NCBI RefSeq assembly: GCF_000376265.1
Contig: NZ_AQWU01000065.1
Coordinates: forward strand, 180-64,179
Source of the DNA: Thermus igniterrae ATCC 700962
Lineage (GTDB): Bacteria; Deinococcota; Deinococci; Deinococcales; Thermaceae
DNA length: 64,000 nt
Reading direction: 5' to 3'
Below, piece after piece: positions 1 through 9,041 of the stretch. The stretch's first letter is position 1, and the number at the start of each line of letters is the position of its first letter. The notes under the pieces are model-generated. The model was not told the origin of the DNA, ran no database searches, and saw only the letters and a list, made by a program, of their open reading frames with translations. The position numbers were made by a program, and so were the translations under genes.

Positions 1-998
<998 letters not shown>

Positions 999-1038
999 AG
1001 TCAAAAACCCCTGCGCTCCCCTTTTTAAGGTCCTTTGG

Positions 1039-1062
1039 GGGCGCCTTCGGGCGCCCTTTTTT
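1039..1062 (+). terminator. Intrinsic terminator of the 16S rRNA unit
   Basis: A perfect 7-bp stem GGGCGCC/GGCGCCC closes on a TTCG tetraloop (1046-1049) and is followed directly by six T residues. It lies 45 bases after the 16S 3' end and shows that the rRNA transcript stops here, without a linked 23S gene. Confidence 0.9.
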
Positions 1063-1087
1063 ATTGCCAGGGGGTGAGCCGGCCAGG

Positions 1088-1564
1088 GTGCGGAGGAAGC
1101 GGCAGGTCCGGACGGCGAGGAAGCGGGTGGTCTCCGCGGGGGGAGTGGTCCTCCGTGGCCCTCTGCCTGAGGTGCTGGTGGTCTCCCTCAAGGGGGGACG
1201 GGTGGTGACCCTGCCCAAGGGCCAGGTGGAGTCCGGGGAGCGCTACGCGGAAACAGCGGTGCGGGAGGTGCGGGAGGAGACCGGGGTGGAGGCGGCGGTG
1301 CTTTCCCCCTTGGGCAAGGTGCGCTACTACTTCACCGTTCGGGACGGGGAGGAGCCGGTTACGGTCAGCAAGGAGGTCCACTACTTCCTCATGGCCTACC
1401 GGGGCGGGGAGCCCAGGCCCCAGCTTTCCGAGGTGGAGGCCGCCTTCTTCCTCCCGGTCAAGGAGGCTTTGGAGCGGCTTTCGTACCCCAACGAGCGGGA
1501 GATGCTCCGCAAGGCCCTGGTCCGCTGGCGTCCCCCGGGGGGGAGCCAGGACCCGGGCGCCTAG
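1088..1564 (+). CDS. Nudix hydrolase
   Basis: A 158-residue protein with a complete Nudix box (G-x5-E-x7-REUxEE-x-G-U) beginning at GQVESGE and continuing through REVREETGV, so it should hydrolyse a nucleoside-diphosphate-linked substrate with Mg2+. The reading frame is open back into the 16S gene, so I place the start at GTG 1088, beyond the rRNA terminator and close to a G-rich ribosome-binding segment. The N terminus is basic (RRKRQVRTARKR). The substrate cannot be read from sequence; diadenosine polyphosphates are one option, by analogy with Thermus Ndx enzymes. It converges with the MeaB gene, 7 bases away. Confidence 0.85.
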   Translation: MRRKRQVRTARKRVVSAGGVVLRGPLPEVLVVSLKGGRVVTLPKGQVESGERYAETAVREVREETGVEAAVLSPLGKVRYYFTVRDGEEPVTVSKEVHYFLMAYRGGEPRPQLSEVEAAFFLPVKEALERLSYPNEREMLRKALVRWRPPGGSQDPGA

Positions 1565-1571
1565 CCCCGGT

Positions 1572-2507
1572 TCAATCCCGGAGGAGGCGCAGGGCGGCCT
1601 CCTCCGGGGAAAGCTCCCCCCGGGCCACCTGGGCGATCAGGACCTGCCCCTCCTGGGTGCGCCGGCGCCCCCACTCCTGGATGACGCTTTCCACCTCAAA
1701 GCGGGCCCGCTCCAGGCGGTGGGCCTCCAGGAGGCCGTGGGCCAGGAGATGCCGGTGATGGGCCTCGAGGCCCTCAAAGAGGGCCTCCACCCCCTCCCCG
1801 GTGGCGGCCACCGTGGGGAAGATGGGGGGGCGCCAGCCCCCGGGTCGGGGAGGGGAGAGCTCCAGGGCGCTTTTTAACTCCTGGATGATCCTTTCCCCAC
1901 CCGGAAGGTCAAACTTGTTCACGGCGAAGAGGTCGGCGATCTCCATGACCCCGGCCTTGAAGGCCTGGACGGCATCCCCTGCCGCCGGGGTGAGGACGAG
2001 GAGGGTGGTGTCCGCCACCCGGGCAATGTCCACCTCGCTCTGGCCCACCCCCACGGTCTCCACGAAGATGCGGTCAAAGCCGAAGGCCTCCAGGAGGCTT
2101 AGGGCGGCCACCGTGGCCCCGGCCAGACCCCCCAGGGCCCCCCGGGAGGCCATGGAGCGGATGAAGACCCCGGGGTCCTGGTGGTGGCGCATCATGCGGA
2201 TGCGGTCCCCCAGGATGGCCCCCCCGGTGAAGGGGCTGCTGGGGTCCACGGCCAGGACCCCCACCCGCTCCCCCCGTTTGCGGGCCTCGAGGATGAGCCG
2301 GTCGGTGAGGGTGCTCTTGCCCGCCCCCGGGCTTCCCGTGATCCCCACCACCTTGGCCTGGCCCTGGCCCCTAAGGCGCTTGAGGAGTTCCTGGCCCAGG
2401 GGGTGGCCCGACTCCACCAGGGTGAGGGCCCGGGCCAGGGCCCGCACGTCCCCTGCCCGGAAGCGGTGGAGGAGCTCGGCCGCCTGGCTTGCCTGCGCTT
2501 CCGTCAT
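1572..2507 (-). CDS. meaB: Methylmalonyl-CoA mutase-associated GTPase (MeaB/ArgK family)
   Basis: A 311-residue G3E-type P-loop GTPase. The Walker A motif GSPGAGKST is at residues 58-66, the ETVGVGQSE switch segment at 150-158 and the NKFD base-recognition motif at 197-200. The family acts as a metallochaperone that guards loading of adenosylcobalamin into methylmalonyl-CoA mutase. The mutase subunits are not in the window. The gene is 32 bases downstream of ridA on the same strand and may be the last gene of that operon. Confidence 0.9.
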   Translation of the reverse strand: MTEAQASQAAELLHRFRAGDVRALARALTLVESGHPLGQELLKRLRGQGQAKVVGITGSPGAGKSTLTDRLILEARKRGERVGVLAVDPSSPFTGGAILGDRIRMMRHHQDPGVFIRSMASRGALGGLAGATVAALSLLEAFGFDRIFVETVGVGQSEVDIARVADTTLLVLTPAAGDAVQAFKAGVMEIADLFAVNKFDLPGGERIIQELKSALELSPPRPGGWRPPIFPTVAATGEGVEALFEGLEAHHRHLLAHGLLEAHRLERARFEVESVIQEWGRRRTQEGQVLIAQVARGELSPEEAALRLLRD

Positions 2508-2539
2508 GCCGCCATTCTACGCTTTTTTGCCAAAGGGCA

Positions 2540-2923
2540 TTATTCCGCCAGGGCGATGCAGGCTACCTCCACCCGCACCCCTCGGGGCAGGGCCTTCACC
2601 GCCACCGTGGCCCGGGCCGGGTAGGGGGGCTGGAAGTAGCGGGCGTAGATCTCGTTGAAGGCGGGAAAGTCCTCCATGTCCGCCAGGAAGCAGGTGGTCT
2701 GGACCACCTTGGCCAGACTGGAGCCCGCGGCCTCCAGGATGGCCTTGAGGTTCTCCATCACCCGCTCGGTCTGGGCACGGATGTCCCCCTCCACCAGCGT
2801 GCCCTCAGGGGTTAAGGGAATCTGCCCGGAGACGAAGAGGAGCCCTTGGGCCCGCACCGCCTGGGAATAGGGGCCGATGGCCTGGGGGGCTTTGGGGGTG
2901 CGCACCGCTTCCATGGCCCTCAT
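2540..2923 (-). CDS. ridA: RidA/YjgF family enamine/imine deaminase
   Basis: A 127-residue protein spanning the whole RidA fold, with IGPYSQAV near the start, the SGQIPL segment and the RVEVACIA C-terminal strand. Family members are homotrimers that hydrolyse reactive 2-aminoacrylate and related enamines released by PLP enzymes. ATG 2923 overlaps the TGA of the upstream kinase gene (ATGA), implying translational coupling. An internal ATG at 2914 (MEAVRTPKAP) is an equally plausible start that would give a typical family N terminus. Confidence 0.9.
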   Translation of the reverse strand: MRAMEAVRTPKAPQAIGPYSQAVRAQGLLFVSGQIPLTPEGTLVEGDIRAQTERVMENLKAILEAAGSSLAKVVQTTCFLADMEDFPAFNEIYARYFQPPYPARATVAVKALPRGVRVEVACIALAE

Positions 2924-4737
2924 CCTACGCCAAAGCGGTAAAGCCGCCCGTGGAGGTTGACCACCAGCACCTCCTGGGGCAGGGGCAGGGGGGGGACCTG
3001 CACCGCCCCTAGGCCTGTGGCCTCAAAGGCCACCTGGCCCCGGCGGTCCACCGCCAGGAAGCGGCCTTCCTCCGTGGCCAGGTAGACATGCCCTCCGGCG
3101 TAGGAGAGTCCTGCGGTTACCCGGCCCACCTCCAGGCTCCACACTTCCTCCCCCGTGGCCTGGTCCAGGGCCCTGAGGATCCCGTCCCAGGCGGCCACGT
3201 AGACCCTTTCCTCGTCCAGGGCCATTCCGCCCCAGGCCTCCCCTTCCAGGGCCACGTTCCACAGGGTCTCCCGGCTCAGGGGGTCAAAGGCGTAGACCTC
3301 CCCCTCCCAGGTGGGGATGAAGAGGAGCCCCTTGTGGGCGGCCACCGGGGCGTGGATGGGGCCCGTCTTTACCTTGTAGCGCAGGGCTCCCGTGCCCGGG
3401 TCCAGGGCGTAGAGCCAGCCGTCCTCCGACCCCAGGAGGAGGAGGCCCCGGTAGAAGGTGGGGGTGGCCGAGAGGTGCCCCCCGGCCTGGAAGCGGAAGA
3501 GGAGGCGGTCCTTCTCGTAGGCGTAGAGGGCCCCGTCCCGGCTGGCCACGTAGACCCTTGGCCCCAGCACCAGGGGGGCGGCGGTGATCTCCGCCCCCGT
3601 CTCCGCGCTCCACTCCAGGAGGTGCCCGCGCAGGCGCCGTACCTTCCCGTCCCAGCACCCCACGTACACCCCGCCCCTCACCACCGGGGGGGCGGTGACC
3701 TCCTCAGGCAGGGTCTCCCGGCGCACCTCCCCCGTGAGGAGGTCCACCTCCACCAAGCCCCGCCCCACGCCCAGGTAGACCCGGCCCCCGGCGAAGGCCA
3801 TCTCCCCCGGCCAGGGGGCATCGCCCCCCAGGTCCAGCCGGCCCTTGAGGGTGAGCCGCCGGGGGTCGGGGGCATAGGGGTAGTGGCCGCTGCGGCTGGC
3901 CCCCGCCCGCGGGGTGGCCAGGCGCAGGGCCTGGAAGTCCTGGAGGACGCTTTTGAAGAGGCTAGGGTGGGAGGGCCGCTCCTCGGGGTGCTTGGCCAGG
4001 AGGGCTAAGACCGCTTCCCCCACCCCCTTGGGCACGGCGGGGTTCAGGGCCTCCGGGGGCTTGGGGGGTTCGTAGACGTGCTGGAAGAGCACGGCCTGGT
4101 CGTTCTCCCCTTCAAAGGGGGGCTTGCCGGTCAGGGTGCGGTAGAGGACCGCCCCCAGGCTGTAGAGGTCGGCCTTGGGGGTGAGGGGCAGGCCCTTGGC
4201 CTGCTCGGGGGCCATGTAGGCGGGGGTGCCCAGGGTGTAGCCGGTGCGGGTGAGGTGGCGGCTTTCCTGCAGGAGGTAGGCCAGGCCGAAGTCCATTACC
4301 TTGGGGTGGCCCTCCCGGGTGAGGAGGATGTTCTTGGGGGTAAGGTCCCGGTGGAGGATGCCCTGGGCGTGGAGGTGGGCCAGGGCCTCCATCACCTGGG
4401 CCGCGGCCTCCAGGATGCGGTCCCCCTCGGGGCCTTCCTCAAAGGGGCCCAGGCGGTCAAAGGTGCCCCCCTCCACCAGCTCCATGACGAAGTAGGGCCG
4501 GCCCTCCTCCTCCCCCAGGTCCAGCACCTGGACGATACCCGGGTGGAAGAGGCGGGAAAGGGCCCGCACCTCCAGGAAAAACCGCTCCCTTTCCGGGGGC
4601 AGGGCCCGGGGGTGGAGGAGCTTCACCGCCACCCTGCGCCCAAGCCGCTCGTCCACCGCTCGGTAGACCTCAGCCATGCCCCCGGAGCCCAGGGGGGCCT
4701 CGAGGCGGTACCGCCCGGCCAGGACCACGCCGGTCAT
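2920..4737 (-). CDS. Cytoplasmic Ser/Thr protein kinase with C-terminal PQQ-type beta-propeller
   Basis: A 605-residue protein. Residues 8-265 form a Hanks-type kinase with glycine loop GSGGMAEV (18-25), catalytic K39, the catalytic-loop HRD at 129-131, DFG at 149-151 and APE at 176-178. The catalytic loop reads HRDLTPKN, with Thr where Lys is usual. Residues about 300-605 are repeated PQQ/WD-like blades (motifs such as VYLGVG, VYVGCWDG, VYVASRDG, VYAFDP), a likely ligand- or protein-binding sensor. No membrane segment is visible, so unlike PknB with PASTA domains it should be cytosolic. It follows a ribbon-helix-helix gene by one base and is coupled to ridA. Confidence 0.9.
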   Translation of the reverse strand: MTGVVLAGRYRLEAPLGSGGMAEVYRAVDERLGRRVAVKLLHPRALPPERERFFLEVRALSRLFHPGIVQVLDLGEEEGRPYFVMELVEGGTFDRLGPFEEGPEGDRILEAAAQVMEALAHLHAQGILHRDLTPKNILLTREGHPKVMDFGLAYLLQESRHLTRTGYTLGTPAYMAPEQAKGLPLTPKADLYSLGAVLYRTLTGKPPFEGENDQAVLFQHVYEPPKPPEALNPAVPKGVGEAVLALLAKHPEERPSHPSLFKSVLQDFQALRLATPRAGASRSGHYPYAPDPRRLTLKGRLDLGGDAPWPGEMAFAGGRVYLGVGRGLVEVDLLTGEVRRETLPEEVTAPPVVRGGVYVGCWDGKVRRLRGHLLEWSAETGAEITAAPLVLGPRVYVASRDGALYAYEKDRLLFRFQAGGHLSATPTFYRGLLLLGSEDGWLYALDPGTGALRYKVKTGPIHAPVAAHKGLLFIPTWEGEVYAFDPLSRETLWNVALEGEAWGGMALDEERVYVAAWDGILRALDQATGEEVWSLEVGRVTAGLSYAGGHVYLATEEGRFLAVDRRGQVAFEATGLGAVQVPPLPLPQEVLVVNLHGRLYRFGVG

Positions 4738-4738
4738 T

Positions 4739-4951
4739 CTATTCTTCCGGCTCCAGTTGCTTCAGGAGTTCGGCCAGGTCCTTCTTCCCCTCCTGCAACT
4801 CCTGCACAATCTTGGCGATGGCCAGGCGCACCACCTCCGACTTGGAGACCAGCCGCTCGGGGCTGGAGAGCTCGTAGGCCGCCCGGGTGAGGAGGGCGTC
4901 CTGCTCCTCGGAGATGACCACCTGCAGCCGCTTCTTCTCCTTCTTGGGCAT
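4739..4951 (-). CDS. Small ribbon-helix-helix (CopG-like) DNA-binding protein
   Basis: A 70-residue basic-then-acidic protein. The segment KRLQVVISEEQDALL is a typical RHH beta strand and first helix, followed by SKSEVVRLAIAKIV as the second helix. It is the first gene of a probable operon with the kinase and RidA; its stop is one base before the kinase start. It probably binds DNA as a dimer and may autoregulate the divergent promoter region shared with murA. The SD AAGGAG sits just before ATG 4951. Confidence 0.75.
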   Translation of the reverse strand: MPKKEKKRLQVVISEEQDALLTRAAYELSSPERLVSKSEVVRLAIAKIVQELQEGKKDLAELLKQLEPEE

Positions 4952-4968
4952 ACCGCTCCTTGGGGATC

Positions 4969-5020
4969 AGTGTAGCAAAGGGCGCATGGCCTTGACAATG
5001 TGAACCAGCCTGTATATCCT
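4969..5020. promoter_or_regulatory. Divergent promoters sharing one -35 region (RHH-kinase operon and murA)
   Basis: On the plus strand TTGACA (4992-4997) and TATCCT (5015-5020) are 17 bases apart and point at murA. On the minus strand TTGTCA (4998-4993) and TACACT (4974-4969) are 18 apart and point at the RHH gene. The two -35 boxes lie on the same near-palindromic TTGACAA, so the two polymerase complexes should compete. Confidence 0.65.
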
Positions 5021-5042
5021 CACCTTGAGTAAGGTGTGTATG

Positions 5043-6329
5043 ATGCTCACGGATACGGGGCGGCGCATTCTGCGGATTGAAGGGGGTACGCCCCTTTCCG
5101 GCGAGCTCCGGGTTTACCCGGCCAAGAACGCCGCCCTGCCCATCCTGGCGGCCAGCCTCCTCACCGCCGAGCCCATCACCCTCCTCGAGGTTCCCCGGCT
5201 TCGGGACGTGGAGGTGATGCTGGAGCTTCTGGCCCACCTGGGCACCCGCTACCAGTGGGAGGGACGCACCCTCCACCTCCACACCCCGGAGATCCGGAGC
5301 ACCCATGCCCCCTACGAGCTGGTGGGGCAGATGCGGGCCAGCTTCATCGTCTGGGGGGCCCTGCTGGCCCGGGTGGGGGAGGGGCGGATCTCCCTGCCCG
5401 GGGGGTGCGCCTTCGGGGCCCGCCCCGTGGACCAGCACGTGAAGGCCCTTAAGGCCCTGGGGGCCGAGGTGGTGGAGGAGGAGGGGAGCTTTTACGCCCG
5501 CCGGGTCCGCCCCCTTTCCGGGCGGGTGGTCTTTGACCTACCCACCGTGGGGGGAACGGAGCAGGCCATGCTGGCCGTGGCCTTGGGGGGCGAGGCCACC
5601 TTGGTCCAGGCGGCCATGGAGCCTGAGGTGGAGGACCTCGGCCGCTTCTTGGCCATGCTGGGGGTGGAGGTGCGGGGCCTGGGTAGCGCCATCCTCCACG
5701 TGCGGGGGGCGAGGCGCCTGGGGGGCGGCACCTACCGCATCATCCCTGACCGGATTGAAGCGGGCACCTACCTCTTGGCGGCCGCTGCCACCCGGGGCTC
5801 CCTCACCCTCACCGGGGTCCGCCCCGACCACCTGGACGCCCTCTTGGACAAGCTTCACCAGGCGGGGCACCGCCTGGAGGTGGGGGCCGACTGGGTGCGC
5901 CTGGCGGCCACCCCCCAGCCCCAGCCCTTCCATGTGGAGGCCCGGGAATACCCCGGCTTCCCCACGGACCTCCAGCCCATCGTCACCGCCTACCTGGCCA
6001 CGGTGCCCGGTCAGAGCGCCATCGTGGACCGGGTCTACCCCGACCGCTTCACCCACGTGGGGGAGCTGGCCCGCATGGGGGCAGAGCTCTACCTGCGGGA
6101 CCGCACCCTCCTGGTGAACGGCAAGCGCCTGCACGGGGCCCAGGTGAAGGCCCTGGACATCCGCGCGGGCGGAGGGCTGGTGGTGGCCGCCCTGGCCGCG
6201 GAAGGGGTCTCGGAGATCGAAGGGGTGTACTTCCTGGAACGGGGCTACGAGGACCTCGAGGCCCGCCTCCAGGCCCTTGGGGCCCGGGTGGGCCTGGAAG
6301 AGGCGTCCTTGGCCCTGGCGGCGGATTAG
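5043..6329 (+). CDS. murA: UDP-N-acetylglucosamine 1-carboxyvinyltransferase
   Basis: A 428-residue EPT-family enzyme that transfers enolpyruvate from PEP to UDP-GlcNAc, the first committed step of peptidoglycan synthesis. The substrate-binding Lys28-Asn29 (YPAKNA) and the catalytic, fosfomycin-sensitive Cys122 in GGCAFGARPVD are both present. The start is taken as the second of two tandem ATGs (5040, 5043), which gives better spacing to AAGG at 5031. TTG 5025 is in frame but lies at the expected transcription start. The end overlaps the convergent downstream gene by four bases. Confidence 0.95.
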   Translation: MLTDTGRRILRIEGGTPLSGELRVYPAKNAALPILAASLLTAEPITLLEVPRLRDVEVMLELLAHLGTRYQWEGRTLHLHTPEIRSTHAPYELVGQMRASFIVWGALLARVGEGRISLPGGCAFGARPVDQHVKALKALGAEVVEEEGSFYARRVRPLSGRVVFDLPTVGGTEQAMLAVALGGEATLVQAAMEPEVEDLGRFLAMLGVEVRGLGSAILHVRGARRLGGGTYRIIPDRIEAGTYLLAAAATRGSLTLTGVRPDHLDALLDKLHQAGHRLEVGADWVRLAATPQPQPFHVEAREYPGFPTDLQPIVTAYLATVPGQSAIVDRVYPDRFTHVGELARMGAELYLRDRTLLVNGKRLHGAQVKALDIRAGGGLVVAALAAEGVSEIEGVYFLERGYEDLEARLQALGARVGLEEASLALAAD

Positions 6330-6772
6330 CCGAAGAGGCGCAGGGCCTCGGGGAAGCGGAAGACGAGGCGGTTACGGTCCAGCTCGGGGCTGTAGGCGCT
6401 TTCCACGTACCCTGCCAGGCGGAGGGCCTCCAGCACCTCCCGGGCCACAGCCCGGTCCCCCTCCAGGCGAGCCGCAAGGAAGAGGACCGCTTCCTCCTCT
6501 TCATCCCCCTCTCCCACGAACTCCCGGTACTCCTGGTCCAGGGCCCGCATTAGGCCCCGCAGGTCCAGGGGTTTGGAGGTGAAGACCCAGCGGTTTTGCG
6601 CTCCCGGCAGGAAATGGGCGTAGCCCTGCGCCTCCAGGGCCTCGGCGAGCCGCACGGCCTCGGGATGGCCGTAGCCCCTTTGCATGAGGAGGGTGACCAG
6701 TTCCTCGCGTTCCCCCACCAGCCCCTGGGGGTGCTGCACGCGGAGCTCGTGGGCCAGGTCCTTCAGGTCCAT
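6326..6772 (-). CDS. Uncharacterised protein with two winged-helix-like repeats
   Basis: A 148-residue protein I do not recognise. Two halves resemble each other: ALEAQGYAHF...NRWVF around residues 45-65 and ALRLAGYVES...NRLVF around 115-140. Each looks like the recognition helix plus beta-wing of a small winged helix, so it may bind nucleic acid or protein. It has its own strong promoter (TTGACA, 17, TATGAT) and SD (AAGGAGG), back to back with the prfB promoter. The stop overlaps the murA stop. Confidence 0.6.
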   Translation of the reverse strand: MDLKDLAHELRVQHPQGLVGEREELVTLLMQRGYGHPEAVRLAEALEAQGYAHFLPGAQNRWVFTSKPLDLRGLMRALDQEYREFVGEGDEEEEAVLFLAARLEGDRAVAREVLEALRLAGYVESAYSPELDRNRLVFRFPEALRLFG

Positions 6773-6789
6773 ACGCCACCTCCTTAACT

Positions 6790-6853
6790 ATCATAAAATC
6801 TGCTTCCATCCATGTCAAATGGCCTTGAGACATCGGTGAAGGCCCGCTATACT
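6790..6853. promoter_or_regulatory. Back-to-back promoters for the 6326-6772 gene and prfB
   Basis: Minus strand: TTGACA (6818-6813), 17-base spacer, TATGAT (6795-6790). Plus strand: TTGAGA (6825-6830), 17-base spacer, TATACT (6848-6853). The plus -10 ends nine bases before the prfB ATG at 6863, so the prfB mRNA may have almost no leader. Confidence 0.8.
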
Positions 6854-6862
6854 GGGAAAGGT

Positions 6863-7961
6863 ATGGACCTGGACCTGCTCGTGAAGCGCCTGGACAGCCT
6901 CCGGGGGTATCTTTGACATCCCCGGTAAGGAAGCCCGTTTAGCCGAACTGGAAAAGCGCTTGGAAGACCCCGCCCTCTGGCAGAACCCCGAGGAGGCCCG
7001 CAGGGTGAGCCAGGAGGCGGCCCGCCTAAGGCGGAGCGTGGACACCTTCCGCTCCCTGGAGGGGGACCTCCAGGGCCTCCTGGAGCTTTGGCAGGAGTTC
7101 CCTGCCGAGGAACGCGAGGCCCTTAGGCCCGAGCTGGAGGAGGCCAGCCGGCGGCTGGAGGACCTCTACCACGAGACCCTCCTCTCCTTCCCCCACGCGG
7201 AGAAGAACGCCATCCTCACCATCCAGCCCGGGGCCGGGGGCACGGAGGCCTGCGACTGGGCGGAGATGCTCTTGCGCATGTACACCCGCTTCGCCGAGCG
7301 CCAGGGCTTCCAGGTGGAGGTGGTGGACCTGACCCCTGGAGCCGAGGCGGGGATTGACTACGCCCAGGTGATCGTCCGGGGGGAGAACGCCTATGGCCTC
7401 CTTTCCCCGGAGGCCGGGGTGCACCGCCTGGTGCGCCCCTCCCCCTTTGACGCCTCCGGCCGCCGCCACACCTCCTTCGCCGGGGTGGAGGTGATGCCCG
7501 AGGTGGACGACACCGTGGAGGTGGTGATCCGCCCCGAGGAGCTCCGCATTGACGTCTTCCGCTCCCAGGGGCACGGGGGCCAGGGGGTGAACACCACGGA
7601 CAGCGCGGTGCGCATCGTCCACCTGCCCACGGGCATCACCGTTACCTGCCAGACCACCCGCAGCCAGATCAAGAACAAGGAGCTGGCCATGAAGGTGCTC
7701 CGCTCCCGGCTTTACGAGCTGGAGTGGCGGAAGAAGCAGGAGGAGCTCCGCAAGCTCCGGGGCGAGGTGCGGCCCATTGAGTGGGGAAGCCAGATCCGCA
7801 GCTACGTGCTGGACAAGCAGTATGTGAAGGACCACCGCACGGGCCTCATGCGCTTTGACCCCCAGAACGTCCTGGACGGGGACCTCCTGGACCTCATCTG
7901 GGCCGGCCTGGAGTGGAAAGCGGGCCGCCGGCAGGCGATGGAGGAGGTGGAGGCCGACTAG
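6863..7961 (+). CDS. prfB: Peptide chain release factor 2, expressed by programmed +1 frameshift
   Basis: Reading from ATG 6863 gives 17 codons ending CTT, then an in-frame TGA (6914-6916). Shifting +1 at CTT-TGA-C continues without interruption to TAG 7961, for 365 residues. The second part carries the SPF stop-codon tripeptide (about 193-195) and the GGQ peptidyl-hydrolysis motif (about 238-240). RF2 recognises UGA, so low RF2 favours frameshifting and makes more RF2. A single uninterrupted frame would miss the first 32 residues, so the coordinates given are those of the joined product (6863-6913 plus 6915-7961). The stop overlaps the convergent DUF1801 gene. Confidence 0.96.
6902..6917 (+). 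other. prfB programmed +1 frameshift signal
   Basis: The run CGGGGGTATCTTTGAC has an internal Shine-Dalgarno-like GGGGG (6903-6907), then TAT and the slippery CTT-TGA-C (6911-6917). This matches the canonical bacterial prfB arrangement, including spacing. Confidence 0.95.
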
Positions 7962-8365
7962 GCCTTGCCCAGGGCCCGGCGGAGAAGCCCCCTTAGGGCC
8001 TCCTCCTCCTCCGGGCCCAGGTTCTTCAAGGCGAAGGCCACCGGCCACATCTCCCCCTGGTCCAGGCGGGCCTGGTCGGTGAAGCCGAAGGTGGCGTAGC
8101 GGGTCTTGAACTTGTGGGCGGGCTGGAGGAAGCAGAGGACCTGGCCCTCCCGGGCATAGGCCGGCATGCCGTACCAGAGCCGGGGGGTGAGCTCCGGGGC
8201 CTCCTGGCGGATAAGGGCGTGGAGGCCAAGGGCCAGGGCACGCTCCGGCTCGGGCCACCCCGCCACCTGGTCCAGCACCGCCTTTTCCCCCTGGGCCTCC
8301 TTCTCCTCCTGGATGCGGGCCTTCAGGGCCTTCCGCTCCTCGGGGGTTAGGCCCTTCCTTCCCAT
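7958..8365 (-). CDS. DUF1801 (YdhG-like) family protein
   Basis: A 135-residue protein with the DUF1801 signature: YGMPAYAREGQVLCFLQ around residues 65-80, a KTRYATFGF strand and LDQGEMWPVAFALK near the C terminus. An N-terminal charged helix (TPEERKALKARIQEEKEAQ) precedes the fold. The family's biochemical role is poorly defined; some members are annotated as iron chaperones. Its ATG shares a base with the phoU stop (TGATG), so it is probably co-translated at the end of the Pho-like operon. Confidence 0.8.
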   Translation of the reverse strand: MGRKGLTPEERKALKARIQEEKEAQGEKAVLDQVAGWPEPERALALGLHALIRQEAPELTPRLWYGMPAYAREGQVLCFLQPAHKFKTRYATFGFTDQARLDQGEMWPVAFALKNLGPEEEEALRGLLRRALGKA

Positions 8366-9027
8366 CAGTAGACGTCCTCGGGGGCCTTGTAGACCTCCCC
8401 GGTCAGCCAGTAGATGACCCGTTCGGCCACGTTTTCCAGGTGGTCCCCCAGGCGTTCGTAGCTCCGGGCCACCCGCATCAGGGTCAGGGCCTTGGTGAGG
8501 GTGCGGGCGTCCTCCATCATGTAGGTGATGAGCTCCCGGGTGATCTCCTCGTAGAGGCCGTCCACCTGGTCGTCCAGCTCCAGCACCCTGCGGGCCAGGC
8601 TGGCGTCCCGCTCGGCCACGGCCTTGGCCAGGACGTCCATCATCTCCAGAAGCTTCTTGCCCATCTCGGGCAGGGTGACGTAGCGCTTCAGGGGGGGTTC
8701 CTTGCTGAGCAAAAGGGCGTCCTCCGCCACGTGCATGGCGTAGTCCCCCGCCCGCTCCAGGTCGGTGAGGGCCTTGATGACGGTGAAGATGAGGCGGAGG
8801 TCGGAGGCCACCGGCTGGTGGCGGGCGATGAGGGTGATGGCCTGGTTTTCAATCTTCAGCTCCAGGGCGTCCACCTCTTTGTCGGTGGCGATGACCCCTT
8901 CCGCCTTGGCCCCATTGGCCTCCACCAGGGCTTCTGTGGCCTCCTGGGTCATCTGCCGCACCAGGGAGAGCATCCTCAGGCTTTCCTCCACCAGCTCGTT
9001 CAGGGCTTTGTCCAGGGCTTCGCGCAT
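8365..9027 (-). CDS. phoU: Phosphate-signalling regulator PhoU
   Basis: A 220-residue all-helical protein with two PhoU repeats. Characteristic segments are the helix with ALELKIENQAI, DLRLIFTVIKALTDLERAGDYA in the first repeat and TLMRVARSYERLGDHLENVAE in the second, where the D/E residues bind metal clusters in family structures. PhoU normally links the Pst transporter to PhoR; no pst genes are in the window. The start ATG 9027 has the SD AAGGAGG. It is third in the regulator-kinase-phoU-DUF1801 operon. Confidence 0.93.
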   Translation of the reverse strand: MREALDKALNELVEESLRMLSLVRQMTQEATEALVEANGAKAEGVIATDKEVDALELKIENQAITLIARHQPVASDLRLIFTVIKALTDLERAGDYAMHVAEDALLLSKEPPLKRYVTLPEMGKKLLEMMDVLAKAVAERDASLARRVLELDDQVDGLYEEITRELITYMMEDARTLTKALTLMRVARSYERLGDHLENVAERVIYWLTGEVYKAPEDVY

Positions 9028-9041
9028 GCTGCCTCCTTGCT

